DNA from: Mesostigma viride
Lineage: Eukaryota > Streptophyta > Mesostigmatophyceae > Mesostigmatales > Mesostigmataceae
Direction of reading: 5' to 3'
Assembly: GCA_009746045.1 (NCBI GenBank)
Contig: RPFO01000164.1
Location: forward strand, 1,036,756 to 1,100,755
Length of the DNA: 64,000 bases
Shown here: piece after piece, positions 21,485 to 33,404 of the stretch
Layout: each line of letters begins with the position of its first letter
Numbering within the stretch: position 1 is the first letter of the stretch
Translations under genes and position numbers: made by a program
Notes under the pieces: generated by a model
The model's database searches: none
The model's input: only the letters and a program-made list of their open reading frames with translations
What the model was told of the DNA's origin: nothing

Positions 21485-23430
21485 CCATGGCTGACGGCGG
21501 AGCTCATAACTTTCACGTTTGAGCACCGAATTTAGCCGTGAATATCACAATCGATGCGTCTTTCTACGACGCACATGCTGATATAATTTTCCGACGCTAT
21601 TACGCAATATACGATGAGCAAACGTCTCTCGACGCAACGCAGCCTGGCGGCTGCGCTCGGCAATGCAAATACGCCTGCAGCTTCGGCTGCAGCTTCGCCC
21701 ACCGGCCCAGATGGCAACGGTGACACTAGTAGTGCACTGGTGCTCGCCCAGCCTCCCGGGCTTGCCTCGCCATCTGCATCGCCTGAGCCTAAGCGCAGTC
21801 GCTCTGCTGAGCCGCCCTGGGAAGAGACCTCCTTCGACGTCAACAGCTCCGGCTTCTGGCAACGCAGCCCCGGTCGGTTCATGGAAGACGTGTTTCACGG
21901 CAATCACGCCTCGCTTCTAGCCCTGTGCGTGTACCTCACGTCCCACAACCGCGGCCGCGGGCCTGGTAATGGCCAGCTTGTCGACCCCGCCGACACTCTC
22001 CCCGTCCTTCCCCGCATGAGTCGCCCCAATCTCCAACGCTTCGCCCTCTGCTCCCTTGTTGGACGCTCCGAAACCGAGATCTGGGCTCCCAAACCGCCCC
22101 CCTCCACCTTCCCCACCGAAGCCACCATCCGCACCCTCCTCAAGGAAGCTTTCGAGCAGCACGTGACCCCTCTTGCCGCAGATGTGGCGGCAATTGGTGG
22201 CACGCTGGCTGCTGAGCTTCCCACCATCCCCACCGCCACCGCCACCCTCCTCGCCTCCACCCCCCCCCCCCTCCGCCTCCACCGACTCCATCACCGCCCA
22301 GCTCCGCGACATCGACCAGCGCCTCAAGGATAATGCAATCGCTATCGAGGTCTTGCAGAACACGGCAGGCCTCACCGCCCAGGCAGTGAAGGACATTGCC
22401 GCCAAGCCAGCCTCGGCTGGCCCGGCCGGCGATGCTCCTCCCATCACGACCTGGGCGGACATGCTTAAGCAACATACCACCTCCACCACCTCCGCCGTCG
22501 CAGCCCAGCTCCAGCGGCAGACGCTTGACCTCCGCGAGGAGGCCGAGCTCGCCAAGCGCAGCCTCAACGCCATACTCAAGAACTTGGACATGGAAGAAGG
22601 TGAGAATTCCGAGAAGCTTGCACGTGCGTTTGAGAGCAAAATCCTTGCACGCATGGGCCTTCTTGGTGAGATCAAGCTGACCGCCCACCGCCTCCCCCGC
22701 GCGCGGGGTAAGGCAGGGGCGCCTCCGCTTCTTCTCATCTTTGATAGCCCAGCGGACAAGATTTCGTTTCTCAGACGCCGCAAGCGGCTCGCGAATACTC
22801 CCTTCACCGTGGACGACGACTTGACCCTGGCACAGCAACAACGGCGACGGGAGCTATGGCCGACCTACACCCAGCTCCGGCAGACCAAGGCGGGCCAGCC
22901 GGTGTACTGGAAGGGGGCGGCCATCTACGTCGGCCACAAGCCCTGGCAAGCGACCCCCTCGACCACCGCGGCCCCAGCAACTCCAGCCCCAGCCTAGGGG
23001 AATACAGCAGTAGTGTAGAATAGTTAGACAGTGGCCTTGTACATGCCCGCCTACTACAGGCACTATACCAGCTTAGGCCTAGCCTTTTTAGTCATGTCCA
23101 TGTGTGCCTATGATGAGCCACACTCCAGACGATGCCTAGTTTTATTCAGTAATGCTGTGCCCATGCAGAGAGCTGCTCTCTGCTGAGAGGCCACGCTCTA
23201 GTTTTTGTATAGCCATGATGATCTTCCCCCTCACAGGCATGCTCCCCCCCTTACCCGGGCATAGCGTGATAGACCATGAGGGTGCGGGTGCCCTGGTGCA
23301 CCTAGCGCAGGGGTAGCTTACATTCCCACCCTTGCATGAAGTAGCCTAGAATGTATTAAAAGCCATATGCCCCTTCTCAGGGCTATGTGCTACATCTACT
23401 CCCAACGGAGTGATGTTGATAATTAATTAA
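21455..23430 (+). mobile_element. LINE-A ORF1-only element, full length, ORF1 frameshifted
   Basis: It starts with the 5' UTR also seen at 19785 and 35395. ORF1 begins at 21614 (MSKRLSTQRSLAAAL). The frame shifts at a C run near 22260-22271 and continues to 22997 in the next frame (DIDQRLKDNAIAIEVLQNT ... YWKGAAIYVGHKP). The 3' UTR ends with CTCCCAACGGAGTGATG and a TTAA tail at 23420-23436. No RT follows ORF1, so this form relies on enzymes supplied elsewhere. It closely resembles the intact copy at 33405-35395. Confidence 0.8.
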
Positions 23431-23825
23431 TTAATAACCTGTTGCATGGTTGTTTGTTTCAGTTAATAAGGGTGGAAAGAGGATCGATTCAAGTGAAGAA
23501 CTGAAACGAACAACGTCCAATTGAAAGCTGCTCGCTTCTCCTTTTAACCTAGCCAGCCGTCATGCAAGACGACAAGCTGTGGGCAGTGCCGACATTCACA
23601 AATCGGCACATAATGCATGCATTGAGCACTGTCAATTGTCACTTTGCTGGAACTATCGCAGCCAAACCATTGACGAACCGTCATTGCACAAGCCAGTGCG
23701 ACACAACCTGCTGAAACACAAACGGTGCAGTCCGTACTGCCAAGTGTGCTGAACACATTGAGCCACAATCCACATGCAGCCACGTGTGCTGTCAAAATCT
23801 CAGCAAATTTGGCGCGGACCAATAC

Positions 23826-24477
23826 CAAAGAGACAACCAGCGCAGGCCAGAAATCGGGAGAATCCGGACCATGGTAGCTCGAGCCTGCCGTTATCTTTTC
23901 CGCGTTTTCGAGTCGTTCAGGATGATGAAGATGAATGGTGATGGAAATGTGTATCCTTGTGCATTGAAATTATGGCTGGCTTACGTGTGGAGCGACTAGA
24001 TGACCTAGACGGTGGGGCCGGAAACAGCATGCTTGATCAGGGCGTGTGTTTCTAGGGCCTAACTGGCCGGGAGTGTCTAGTGGTTCGAGCACCATTGCTG
24101 CGATCGCTCTCCCACCATTTACGAGGAAATACCCGCAAATGGAAAACCACTGAAAAGGTCTAGCTAGTCAGTCATCACGTTAGCCATGCCATGATTCCAA
24201 ACGTCCAAGAACTGCACACGGTGCAAAGGCAAAAAGCCGGAGGACAGCACTTTCAAATGTGCGGCGGGAACCAAAAGCCCGCGGATGCCAGAAAACATCG
24301 TGTTGCGGCAGCGACGCGACGATGTGGACAACGAATCCAGTGCCAAGCTCGGAACGGCCGCAAAGGAGATCTGGCATCACAGGGTTCAGATGTGCGGAGA
24401 TACTATGCGATCCAGCCGGTCCACGACCTGTTTGTAGAGCTTGTGCCAAGGGGCAGCACCGAACAGATGTGGGTGAT
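23826..24477 (-). mobile_element. R1 retroposon, longest plus-window copy
   Basis: It matches 36625-37276 in inverted orientation over about 650 bp. A frame on the window plus strand around 24205-24430 reads NCTRCKGKKPEDSTFKC, a cysteine pattern that hints at a former zinc-binding protein. Frames are broken and the two copies disagree on strand preference, so coding is unproven. The end at 23826 (CCAAAGAGACAACC) is the common terminus of the family. Confidence 0.65.
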
Positions 24478-24599
24478 ACAATACAACCACCGCCGCCAAT
24501 TCCAAGTGGACGGCACTCCACAAAGATCTCACAATGGTCCCGAGAAGAAAAGGCAAATATCTCCGCCTCAGTCAGACGTTATGGTACGGTGTGCGACAA

Positions 24600-25100
24600 G
24601 CGTAGTACTCCATTGCATGCCCATGCGCATGACACGCAAGCTAGTGCACTTACTTGCAAGCGTAGGGATATGTGTTACAATCCTCCCCACGGAGATATGT
24701 CATTAATGAATCGATTTCAAATGTGCGGCGCGAACGTCCACGTCGGCCACAAACCATCACGTAGCGACATGACGACCAGTGGTCATATACTTACATGGTC
24801 CGGATTCTCCCGATTTCTGGCCTGCGCTGGTTGTCTCTTTGATATACTTACATATTTCTGGCCTGCGCTGGCCCACCGTCTAGGTCATCTAGTCGCTCTA
24901 CACGTAAGCCAGCCATAATTTCAATATGCACAAGGATACACATTTCCATCACCATTCATCTTCATCATCCTGAACGACTCGAACACGCGGACAAGATAAC
25001 GGCAGGCTCGAGCTACCATGGTCCGGATTCTCCCGATTTCTGGCCTGCGCTGGTTGTCTCCTTGATATTTCTGGCCTGCACTGGTTGTCTCCTTGATAAA
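24600..25100 (-). mobile_element. Cluster of R1 3'-end fragments and a TACT-family end
   Basis: 24600-24660 repeat the GCATGACACGCAAG end. 24680-24715 carry a CCTCCCCACGGAG tail motif. R1 termini occur at about 24795-24840, 24850-24875, 24870-25050 and 25055-25095, several bounded by TACTTACAT or TTGATAT. 24870-25050 is inverted relative to 23830-24020. Confidence 0.6.
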
Positions 25101-25342
25101 CATTGGCCAAGTTAGCCAGCTAATCATGGTATGACTTTATTCAGCTTTGAGCCCCAAACTGCCAGCTTTGCCATGGGGCAGCTTTCATGCCTTAATCAAC
25201 CAGTCGATCTAGCTCATCAAGTTACCAAACATAGACCGCTAGGTATGTAAGGTATTCCACTCGACGGTAAGTTAGACTACTGCTTCGTGAATTACAATAC
25301 TCAGCCCCATATTACAAAAGAGTGCATGATTGTCTCAGTGAT

Positions 25343-25347
25343 TTACA
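25343..25347 (-). terminator. Putative TGTAA polyadenylation signal
   Basis: TGTAA on the minus strand, about 56 nt past the stop at 25403. Further copies lie at 25312-25316 and 25292-25296. Chlorophyte-type signal; function inferred. Confidence 0.5.
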
Positions 25348-25402
25348 AACATCGCCAAGTGCCCCTGGAGTGCAAAATGGCAAGCGAAATGCGGTAGGAT
25401 TA

Positions 25403-28400
25403 TCATGCTGCAACGGTAACCGCCTCGGCACGCACACCCAGCGCATGCAGGATGAACCGACGTGCCGTATCCGCCGACCCACTCGGACGAGCAGCCACTG
25501 GCTCCCCATTCCCGTCCATGCTGCAGGGGTCAAACAGGGCTGAGTACGCGCCCCCCTGCTTCTTCCTCCGCCGACGGCCCTTACGAAACGATGCAAATGC
25601 CGTGTCACTCATGCCGTACATGCTGGCATACGCGTCCGCTCCCCCCCCGTACTCCACCTCGTCCCCCCCATGCTCCAGATCGTCCCAGTCCGCCCCCTCG
25701 TGATCCTCCTCGCCGCCGTACCCATGGTTGCTTGCATGGTCACTGTAGCCGTGGTTATAATGACCATGGTCAGTAAACCCGTAGTCCCGGCCGCCGCTCT
25801 CCTGCCGTTGGCGCAGCGCGCGCGCTCGGCCCGGGTACGCTGCGCTGGATAGGCCGAGCTGCCCAACGTACACGTGGCCACGGGTGGCAGGGGGGGGGCC
25901 TCTGCGCACGGCCAGGGGATCCCTGGAACCGCCGGTGCCGCTGCATAAATTGCCAACGTTCACCGACACGGGCACCTGCGATGGTGGTGGCGTGCAACGG
26001 GTCATGTGGGCACCGTGAGGATGTTGATGTGGTTGCTGGTATGAGAGCTTAAGAGTGTTGATGTGGTTGCTGGTATGAGAGCTTAAGAGTGTTGATGTGG
26101 TTGCTGGTATGAGAGCTTAAGCGTGTTGATGTGGTTGCTGGTATGAGAGCTTAAGAGTGTTGATGTGGTTGCTGGTATGAGAGCTTAAGAGTGTTGATAT
26201 GGTTGCTGGTATGAGAGCTTAAGAGTGTTGATATGGTTGCTGGTATGAGGGCTTAAGAGTTTTGATGTGGTTCCTGGTATGAGAGCTTAAGAGTGTTGAT
26301 GTGGTTGCTGGTATGAGAGCTTCAGAGTGTTGATGTGGTTGCTGGTATGAGAGCTTAAGAGTTGGGGGATTCATGGTTGCTTGGATGCAATGGATGCAGC
26401 GCTGGCCAAGCAAAACCAAGCAGAGCAGGGATAGAAGCAGGACCCAGAAGTCAAAGCAGTCGCTTCGACCAGAAAGAAAGAGGCCTTGCTGCTCCCAAAC
26501 TGCTGTCCCATTTGGTCAATACACCCTTATGCTTGCCATCTCTGTCTGTATGACCTACGGGTTACGACCTATCAACGTATGCATTTGGGCCCACCTATCA
26601 GTAAGAAAGCTCCGCAGTCACATATAACTTTCAAAGCAAAAGTCCCACATTTGCCATAGCCCAGCTAACCCCATACAGAAAATGGCTCGTGGTCTCTTTT
26701 TCTTGTCGCCAAGGCTTATCGCAGGCAGGGGCGCATACACGTCTGGCCCACCCCTCCCACACGCGCGGCAATCATGGACCGCTGCGATAGACCGCTGTCG
26801 TAGCAATAGACCGCTGCCATAGACCACAGTAGTAGCAAAAGACCGCTGTCATAGACCGCTGTCAAAAACCGCAGTAGTAGCAAAAGACCGCTGCGATAGA
26901 CCGCTGTCGTAGCAATAGACCGCTGCCATAGACCGCAGTAGTAGCAAAAGACTGCTGTCATAGACCACTGTCGTAGCAATAGACCGCTGAAATTCGTGTT
27001 GCCGACCAGCACCACGCAAGAACAACGCCCACAACACTGACATCAGTGCGCACCACGTGCATGGATGCCCCTCAGGCCACATAGACCAGGTGATCGAAGT
27101 ATAGAAGAGGTGGTCGGCAGCCCACGTGGCTGGTCGCTGCTTCAAGCTGGTCCTGGACCATGAGCCTCCTATCTCACATGGCGCTGCACACGCCTTGTCC
27201 CTGCACACATGCCTCCTATCTCGCATGGCGCTGCACACGCATCGTCCTTCTAGGATATCCTAGTAAACACGTATCCTAGTCATACATATATCCTAGTAAA
27301 CACGTATCCTAGTAATACATATATCCTAGTAAACACGTATCCTAGTAATACATATATCCTGGTAAACACGTATCCTAGTAATACATATATATCCTAGTAA
27401 ACACGTATCCTAGTAATACATATATCCTAGTAAACACGTATCCTAGTAATACATATATCCTAGTAAACACGTATCCTAGTAATACATATATCATAGTAAA
27501 CACGTATCCTAGTAATACATATATCCTAGTAAACACGTATCCTAGTAATACATATATCCTAGAAAACACGTATCCTAGTAATACATATATCCTAGTAAAC
27601 ACGTATCCTACTAATACATATATCCTGGAAAACACGTATCGTGTGTGCCCATGGCTCACACCCCTGTCACCGTACCACCCAGGAAACCAGGAAACTGTAG
27701 ACACACATAGCATATAGACACACACACGGAACACACCTGTTGCGGTTGTTGCTGCTGCTGTTGCTGTACATGCTGCGTTGGCTGCTGCTGCCTGTGCTGG
27801 TTACCATCCTCCGCAACGTGATTCCCCTCCCACCCTTCGTAGGATGCCTGCGCTGCCCGTGGCATCGCCTTCCACCGTGACACAAACAGCGCCGCCTCCG
27901 CATCCAGGTCGAAATCCTGCCAATGCACGGGCTGAACCCCCCCCGCCTGGCCATGCCTCCTGCCACAGAACCCCCATTGCCTGCCCCCCCGGCGCTACCC
28001 CGCATCGCCTCTGCCAGTAACGCCTCCAGGAACAACGCCACCTCCTCCACGCTGGCATCTGCCCCCTGTCCCTCCCGTTCATGGCCGTTACTGCCATCAG
28101 CCCCGCTGCCACCAGCCCCACTGCCTTGGCCCCAGCTGCCCTGCCCCCCGCTCTCTGTGCCGGTGTCGCCCTGGCTGCACCAATGATTGCCCTGCGAGGA
28201 TGTACCCGTGTCATGCATGCTGGCATCTGTCCCATCTAGCGACAGCCCCTCCAGCGACGCCATGAACGCGGACACCGCCACCGCAAGGACAGAGTAGTCC
28301 AGCGCAATGGATGCGTGGCCCACGTAGTCCACCAGCTTGGCCTCCAGCCACGACTCCCACGTCTCCGATGGGCTGTCGCCACCTCTGGTAGAATAGGCAC

Positions 28401-29231
28401 CCCTGGTGTGGGGGACGGGGTCGGATGGGGTGGGTGCGGCCCCACCCTGGCTGGGTGTGTGGGCCCCAGGTGCACTGGTCGTGCATGCAGTCGACTCGCC
28501 AGAGCTCGCGTGCGCGAACGAGGTGGACAGGTCCTTGGCCGGAGAGCCGGAGAGCTTGCGCTGTTTCACGACCGAGGTCCCAGAGGTGGGCATGTGTGTG
28601 GGGGGGCTAGGGCTTGAAGATTTGGTGACTTCAGGCAGGCAGGGGACCGTGCCATCGCCACGGGGGGGGGAATCCCAGATGCCTGGCCCCGTTCCGTGTC
28701 GGGGAGAGCATCTTTGGAGGTGACGGGCGCCATCGCGGCGCTGTCGCATCCCTTTCGCAGCGCCCGCACGCAGTACAATGGTGCATCGCCCCTGACCCGT
28801 TTGGCTTTCTGCGACCGGTTGCCGATGGATGCATCCGTGATCTTTGTGGGATCGCCGGATTTCGCCTTATCCGGCTCCTTGCCTGCCGGAGCCGCGCCAC
28901 CTTGGGCCAGGCGGGCGGTAGTGGCCTTCCCCCGTTGCTTACGCACAGACGGTTTCATTTCTTCCCCTCCAATTGCGCACTCACCATGGACCTGCCCAGT
29001 GGCCTCTCCTCCGCCCACAGCTCTTGCCTCAGACGTCTGGCCATTACTCGTTCCCCGGCTGCTTGCAGCCCGCTCAGAGAGCACAGGATTCTCAGGTCGA
29101 TCCAGAATGTTTCTCGGTTCCGCGTAGCTAACGCTGCCCCCGACTTCTTCCTCGCATCCACGACCGCGCAATCCGGGAGGTTTATAAAGAAGAACCTCGG
29201 GACGGCGCGAGGCTGCCGAGGCCCGTCTCAT
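25403..29231 (-). CDS. Unrecognised, largely disordered multi-exon protein
   Basis: Firm exons are 27931-27737 (65 codons, HWQDFDLDAEAALFVSRWKA then a Q-rich run, donor GTGTGT) and 25975-25403 (190 codons and TAA; acidic HYNHGYSDHASNHGYGGEED region, FRKGRRRRKKQGG, ending RAEAVTVAA). They join in phase. Upstream, the frame over about 28640-28000 has a folded-looking helical segment, ETWESWLEAKLVDYVGHAS and VEEVALFLEALLAEAM, between low-complexity stretches. The frame from 29231 (MRRASAASRRPEV..., lysine/arginine-rich) may be the N-terminus. The junctions 29231 to 28640 and 28000 to 27931 are not resolved. The two short helical segments faintly recall CCDC43-like proteins; I do not assign it. 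The basic clusters suggest a nuclear or RNA-associated role, only as inference. Confidence 0.5.
26018..26362. repeat. 34-bp minisatellite
   Basis: About ten copies of a 34-bp unit beginning TGTTGATGTGGTTGCTGGTA, inside the last intron of the 25403-29231 gene. Confidence 0.9.
26770..26995. repeat. Compound minisatellite (GACCGCTG units)
   Basis: Units such as ATAGACCGCTGTCGTAGCA and AGACCGCAGTAGTAGCAAA alternate in a higher-order pattern. Intronic. Confidence 0.85.
27248..27645. repeat. 33-bp minisatellite
   Basis: About twelve copies of CCTAGTAAACACGTATCCTA followed by GTAATACATATAT. Intronic in the 25403-29231 gene. Confidence 0.9.
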
Positions 29232-29771
29232 AGTGACGTCTCGGCTAGGTCGTGGAACGCAAATTCCAACATCAAAGCTATATCTATGGAGATCCCATGA
29301 TGATTACCTCGATATGTACAGCTGAATCACCCTTGTTTTCGCTAGGAGATGCAAAGGGGCGACAAGTAGAGTAATTCTTGGGATAGTTACATTGAAATCG
29401 CTATGATGGCATGGGTCTTCTGGGCAAATTAGGCTCCCCAATTCGATATTGGCATCGTGCGTTCCCAATTTTGCAGCTAGGTCACGAATGGTGGAACGTT
29501 GGTGAATTATCACAGCAGTGTGCGTTATGTCCTGACAGTGCACTATGTTACGCGTTGTCAAAGCAGTTAAGTATGCGTCATGCGTGTCACACCCAGAACT
29601 GAGCTGCCTTTTTTATTAGGGCTTGATACCGGGCCTTACGGTCCACGGCCTGATTAAGATTCGCGAACCGCTTTCGGCTTATGCCTAGCTTTTAGGTATG
29701 TCCAGTTTATGCCGAGGCTTATGCTGTTGCTCTTGTTGTTGTTGATTCCCACGCCGGACATGGCCAGCAGA
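29232..29771. promoter_or_regulatory. Upstream region of the minus-strand gene, cut off by the 11.1-kb element
   Basis: No gene seen. Together with 40928-41380 it would form an approximately 1-kb divergent intergenic region if the element were removed. No individual promoter motif is claimed. Confidence 0.35.
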
Positions 29772-29781
29772 GATTTGGAAA
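29772..29781. repeat. 10-bp target-site duplication, left copy
   Basis: GATTTGGAAA directly abuts the outer end of the left inverted repeat. The identical 10-mer is at 40918-40927. Confidence 0.85.
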
Positions 29782-29817
29782 GAGTTTTTGTAAACATCAG
29801 TCACTGATTTCTTCAGA

Positions 29818-29910
29818 CGATGCGCAAGGCTGGGATGCGCAAGGCTGGGAATGCGCAAGGCTGGGCGCGGCGCAGCGTGCGCAAGGCTGGCGTGCGCAAG
29901 GCTGGGGAGT
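29818..29910 (+). repeat. Subterminal repeats of the 11.1-kb element
   Basis: At least five copies of TGCGCAAGGCTGG, 36 bp inside the left end and mirrored at about 40789-40881. In DNA transposons such repeats often bind transposase; here that is inference. Confidence 0.7.
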
Positions 29911-31594
29911 GCGCGGGCGTAACAACGTTAAGGCAGGCCAGGCGCAGGCACGTAAAAACACGGGCGACGGGCCATGGGCCACGGGCCACGCGTCGGCCGT
30001 CGGCCCAGCCATTCCTGCATTTTAGGAACGTTGCCGGGCACAAAATTCAAATTCTGGTGCGGCATGGCTGCGGCAGCTACCTGGCCCGGGCTGGCCGACG
30101 TTGGCATGGACGACTGTCAAGAAAGAGTTCATCTCGCTTGGGTAAGCTGCGGTTGTTTCGTCTGGGCGCTCTTCCCATTTTATTGCTAACGGGTCGATTT
30201 ACTTACCCAACGTTTCCATCCAGGGCAGAAATGCCAGCGACTTTTCAGTCGGCCACTTCCATTTTTTACCCACTTCGAGTCGTAACGTCATCCAAGGAAT
30301 ACTTTACCCTCTGTATTCCGGCCTGTCTCCTTCTATTTCGCAGGAACCCTTCGCTTCTGGTTGGCGTTCCTGCACTGCAGGCAGGCTGCAGTCTCTACCG
30401 CTGCATTTTTTTGTAAGTACTTCGGTTGGGAAGTTCGTCTAACGTTTTTCCATCGACTGTCCTGCTTCCAAGCCAGGCCGCGTCTCTACACTGTGTTTCC
30501 GTCAGCAACGGGATGGAGGTCCGGTTTTTCATGATCGGCAACCGTTTTGGTCACGTCATTTTCAGCAACACGCAACTGCCTCTGCCTTACACGCTGCGCT
30601 TTGTCGTCCTTCCGTCGGTTCGGGAAAGCTTCTTACGTCTTTCCATTACATCATTACCGTCCAGGTAGTTTCTTACCATTTGCTTTCGGTCGGCAACGGG
30701 TCGGGAGCATATACAGTGGGTCATTATCCGCAATGCAGCTTCCCCCCTGTTTTCCCCACAGGCTCTCCCTGTATTTCCTTGGGGAACATCTTTGGATTAG
30801 CTCCCGTGCATCAAACGTGCATCAAGAACACATTTTTTAGGGAGACTTTGGCTGTTCGTGGGATGGGAAGCACTACTGTGCCCATGTTTTCCACTGCTTG
30901 ATCTTGACTGCATACCCCACGCACCTGTCACCCACCTGACTTTTGCTAGTAGTTGCTGGATTTTTTCTTATAGCAGGTGCTGCGTGCTGGTGATTGACAT
31001 TACGGTCGCCATTGCTTGCCAGTAATTCAAAGTTGCTTGAAATGGTCAGCATCACGGCCAAGTCTACGTTCAGATCCTGCTTGGAATTTGTGGCGGGCGT
31101 TTTCTGTATTGGATGAACGCCAGTTTTTGTGACAGTGTGATTGTGTATAGGAACAAGTTTGAAGCAACAGCACACGTAGCATATTCATACTCATATACAT
31201 GCGCTTAATGTGAACGATGTAGCCTAGGGCGAAGAGCGTTGGTTTACACGACGACGTATTCAAAGTATAACTTCTGTAAACAAGTATCCATCTGCGTGTT
31301 TTAATTCATTTTGGCAGCCATGCATGTGCACAAGAGTACCAATTAATTATTCCTACACTAGGGGTCGATGTATTTAGCATTCACTTTGGCATTTACTGCG
31401 GCAATGCCATTACTCCGTGGCTCCCCAATGGGACATGTATGTGTGTCTTGTTGTGTTGACAGCGTGTAATAAGTGTTGCAACGAACTAGGCAAGGGCTAA
31501 TGGACTAAACTGTGACGGGCAGCACATTGATTGCCGCATCGAAGCCAAGAATCATTTAGCACTCGCAGTTAGGTATCGCCATGATGCAGAGAAA

Positions 31595-31715
31595 TTGTTG
31601 TGGCCTGACCACTTGAGGCAGTGAGACAAGGTTGGATGCCCTCCCAATCAGTGTATAGGGGTTGAAGGTTGTTTTATTGCCACCCATGTGACGCAATATA
31701 CGTGTGCTTGATGAG
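31595..31715 (+). mobile_element. LINE 3' UTR end inside the left inverted repeat
   Basis: GGGGTTGAAGGTTGTTTTAT, then GCCACCCATGTGACGCA, matches the 3' end at 9470-9530. The place of the TTAA tail is taken by the GGAT array. The inverted twin is at about 39012-39132. Confidence 0.65.
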
Positions 31716-32791
31716 TGGATGGATGGATGGATGGATGGATGGATGGATGGATGGATGGATGGATGGATGGATGGATGGATGGATGGATGGATGGATGGAT
31801 GGATGGATGGATGGATGGATGGATGGATGGATGGATGGATGGATGGATGGATGGATGGATGGATGGATGGATGGATGGATGGATGGATGGATGGATGGAT
31901 GGATGGATGGATGGATGGATGGATGGATGGATGGATGGATGGATGGATGGATGGATGGATGGATGGATGGATGCATGGATGCATGGATGCATGGATGCAT
32001 GGATGCATGGATGGATGGATGGATGGATGGATGGATGGATGGATGGATGCATGGATGCATGGATGCATGGATGCATGGATGCATGGATGCATGGATGCAT
32101 GGATGCATGGATGCATGGATGCATGGATGCATGGATGCATGGATGCATGGATGCATGGATGCATGGATGCATGGATGCATGGATGCATGGATGCATGGAT
32201 GCATGGATGCATGGATGCATGGATGCATGGATGCATGGATGCATGGATGCATGGATGCATGGATGCATGGATGCATGGATGCATGGATGCATGGATGCAT
32301 GGATGCATGGATGCATGGATGCATGGATGCATGGATGCATGGATGCATGGATGCATGGATGCATGGGTGCATGGGTGCATGGGTGCATGGGTGCATGGGT
32401 GCATGGGTGCATGGGTGCATGGGTGCATGGGTGCATGGGTGCATGGGTGCATGGGTGCATGGGTGCATGGGTGCATGGGTGCATGGGTGCATGGGTGCAT
32501 GGGTGCATGGATGCATGGATGCATGGATGGATGCATGGATGCATGGATGCATGGATGGATGGATGCATGGATGCATGGATGCATGGATGCATGGATGCAT
32601 GGATGCAAGGATGCATGGATGCATGGATGCATGGATGCATGGATGCATGGATGCATGGATGCATGGATGCATGGATGCATGGATGCATGGATGCATGGAT
32701 GCATGGATGCATGGATGCATGGATGCATGGATGCATGGATGCATGGATGCATGGATGCATGGATGCATGGATGCATGGATGCATGGATGGA
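31716..32791 (+). repeat. (GGAT)n / (GGATGCAT)n / (GGGTGCAT)n array
   Basis: Pure GGAT to about 31972, then GGATGCAT units, a short GGAT block (32009-32048), more GGATGCAT, about 19 GGGTGCAT units (32364-32508), and GGATGCAT again. Open frames on both strands (up to 406 residues) are artefacts of the absence of stop codons. Confidence 0.95.
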
Positions 32792-33111
32792 TTATTGGCT
32801 AACAAAGTAAGTGCTTGCGTGTCGTGCGCATGGTCATGTTAGTCCTCCTTGCCTCCCTATGAAACTAAGGGTTGAGAAAGCGTGTTTGGGCTCGGCGGCT
32901 GCCATATCGTAGTGGCATGCGCACACGGGCTGTTGGGAGCCACGGGGAAGAGAATATGAGAAATCGGTTTAGCCAGTGCTTCGATTGCCAATTTGTAGCC
33001 ATCCACTAGGCTGCTGTTTAGAATGGTAGGTACTTTTACACACTTTATACAGACGTCCACTTAAGCTAAATTTGGACTAATTGAGCTCTGAGACATCATG
33101 GTGGTCCCGGT

Positions 33112-33400
33112 GCCCTTGGTGCACCTAGAGCAGGTGTAGTTTACATCCTACCCTTGCAGGAAGTAGCCCAGAATGTATTAAAAGGCCAAAGCAAGGAGAC
33201 AACCATATGCCCCTTCTCAGGCTATGAGCCACATGTACTCCCAACGTAGTCGTGTTCCTAATTAATAATTAATTAATGCCTCTTGTCAGGGATATGTGCT
33301 ACATGTGTTCCCAATGGAGATGTGTTCCAATTTAATTTAATTTAATTTTTTCCTTGAGAAGGGGGATATGGTTTTTAAGTAATTCTCGATCTTGCTCAGG
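33112..33400 (+). mobile_element. Two stacked LINE 3' tails
   Basis: 33112-33275 is a LINE-A-type 3' UTR ending CTCCCAACGTAGTCGTG and TTAA repeats. 33281-33345 is a second end (TTCCCAATGGAGATGTG) with an ATTTA-type tail. Confidence 0.6.
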
Positions 33401-33404
33401 GATA

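Larger units (their letters stand above)
29782..33111 (+). repeat. Left terminal inverted repeat (about 3.3 kb)
   Basis: Pairs with 38200-40917. Near the tip, 29818-29910 carries repeats of TGCGCAAGGCTGGG, like subterminal transposase-binding repeats. Several frames are open (29820-30416; 30426-30668), but none resembles a known protein. The arm is longer than the right one mainly because its GGAT/GCAT array is 1.08 kb against 0.5 kb. Confidence 0.8.

Noticed and set aside
21614..22333. 239-residue frame as a complete protein
   Set aside because: It is the first half of LINE ORF1 ended by a frameshift at a C run; the remainder continues in the next frame to 22997.
26018..27645. CRISPR-like regular arrays
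   Set aside because: The units are head-to-tail with no unique spacers, and the context is a eukaryotic intron.
29820..30416. 198-residue frame in the element arm (also 40283-40879) as a transposase
   Set aside because: It begins in the subterminal repeats, has no DDE-like or zinc-finger pattern, and its conservation between arms is explained by the inverted repeat itself.
31556..32842. Frames of 360-406 residues on both strands through the GGAT/GCAT array
   Set aside because: The 4-bp and 8-bp units contain no stop codon, so all frames stay open. Parallel frames on both strands are a microsatellite artefact.
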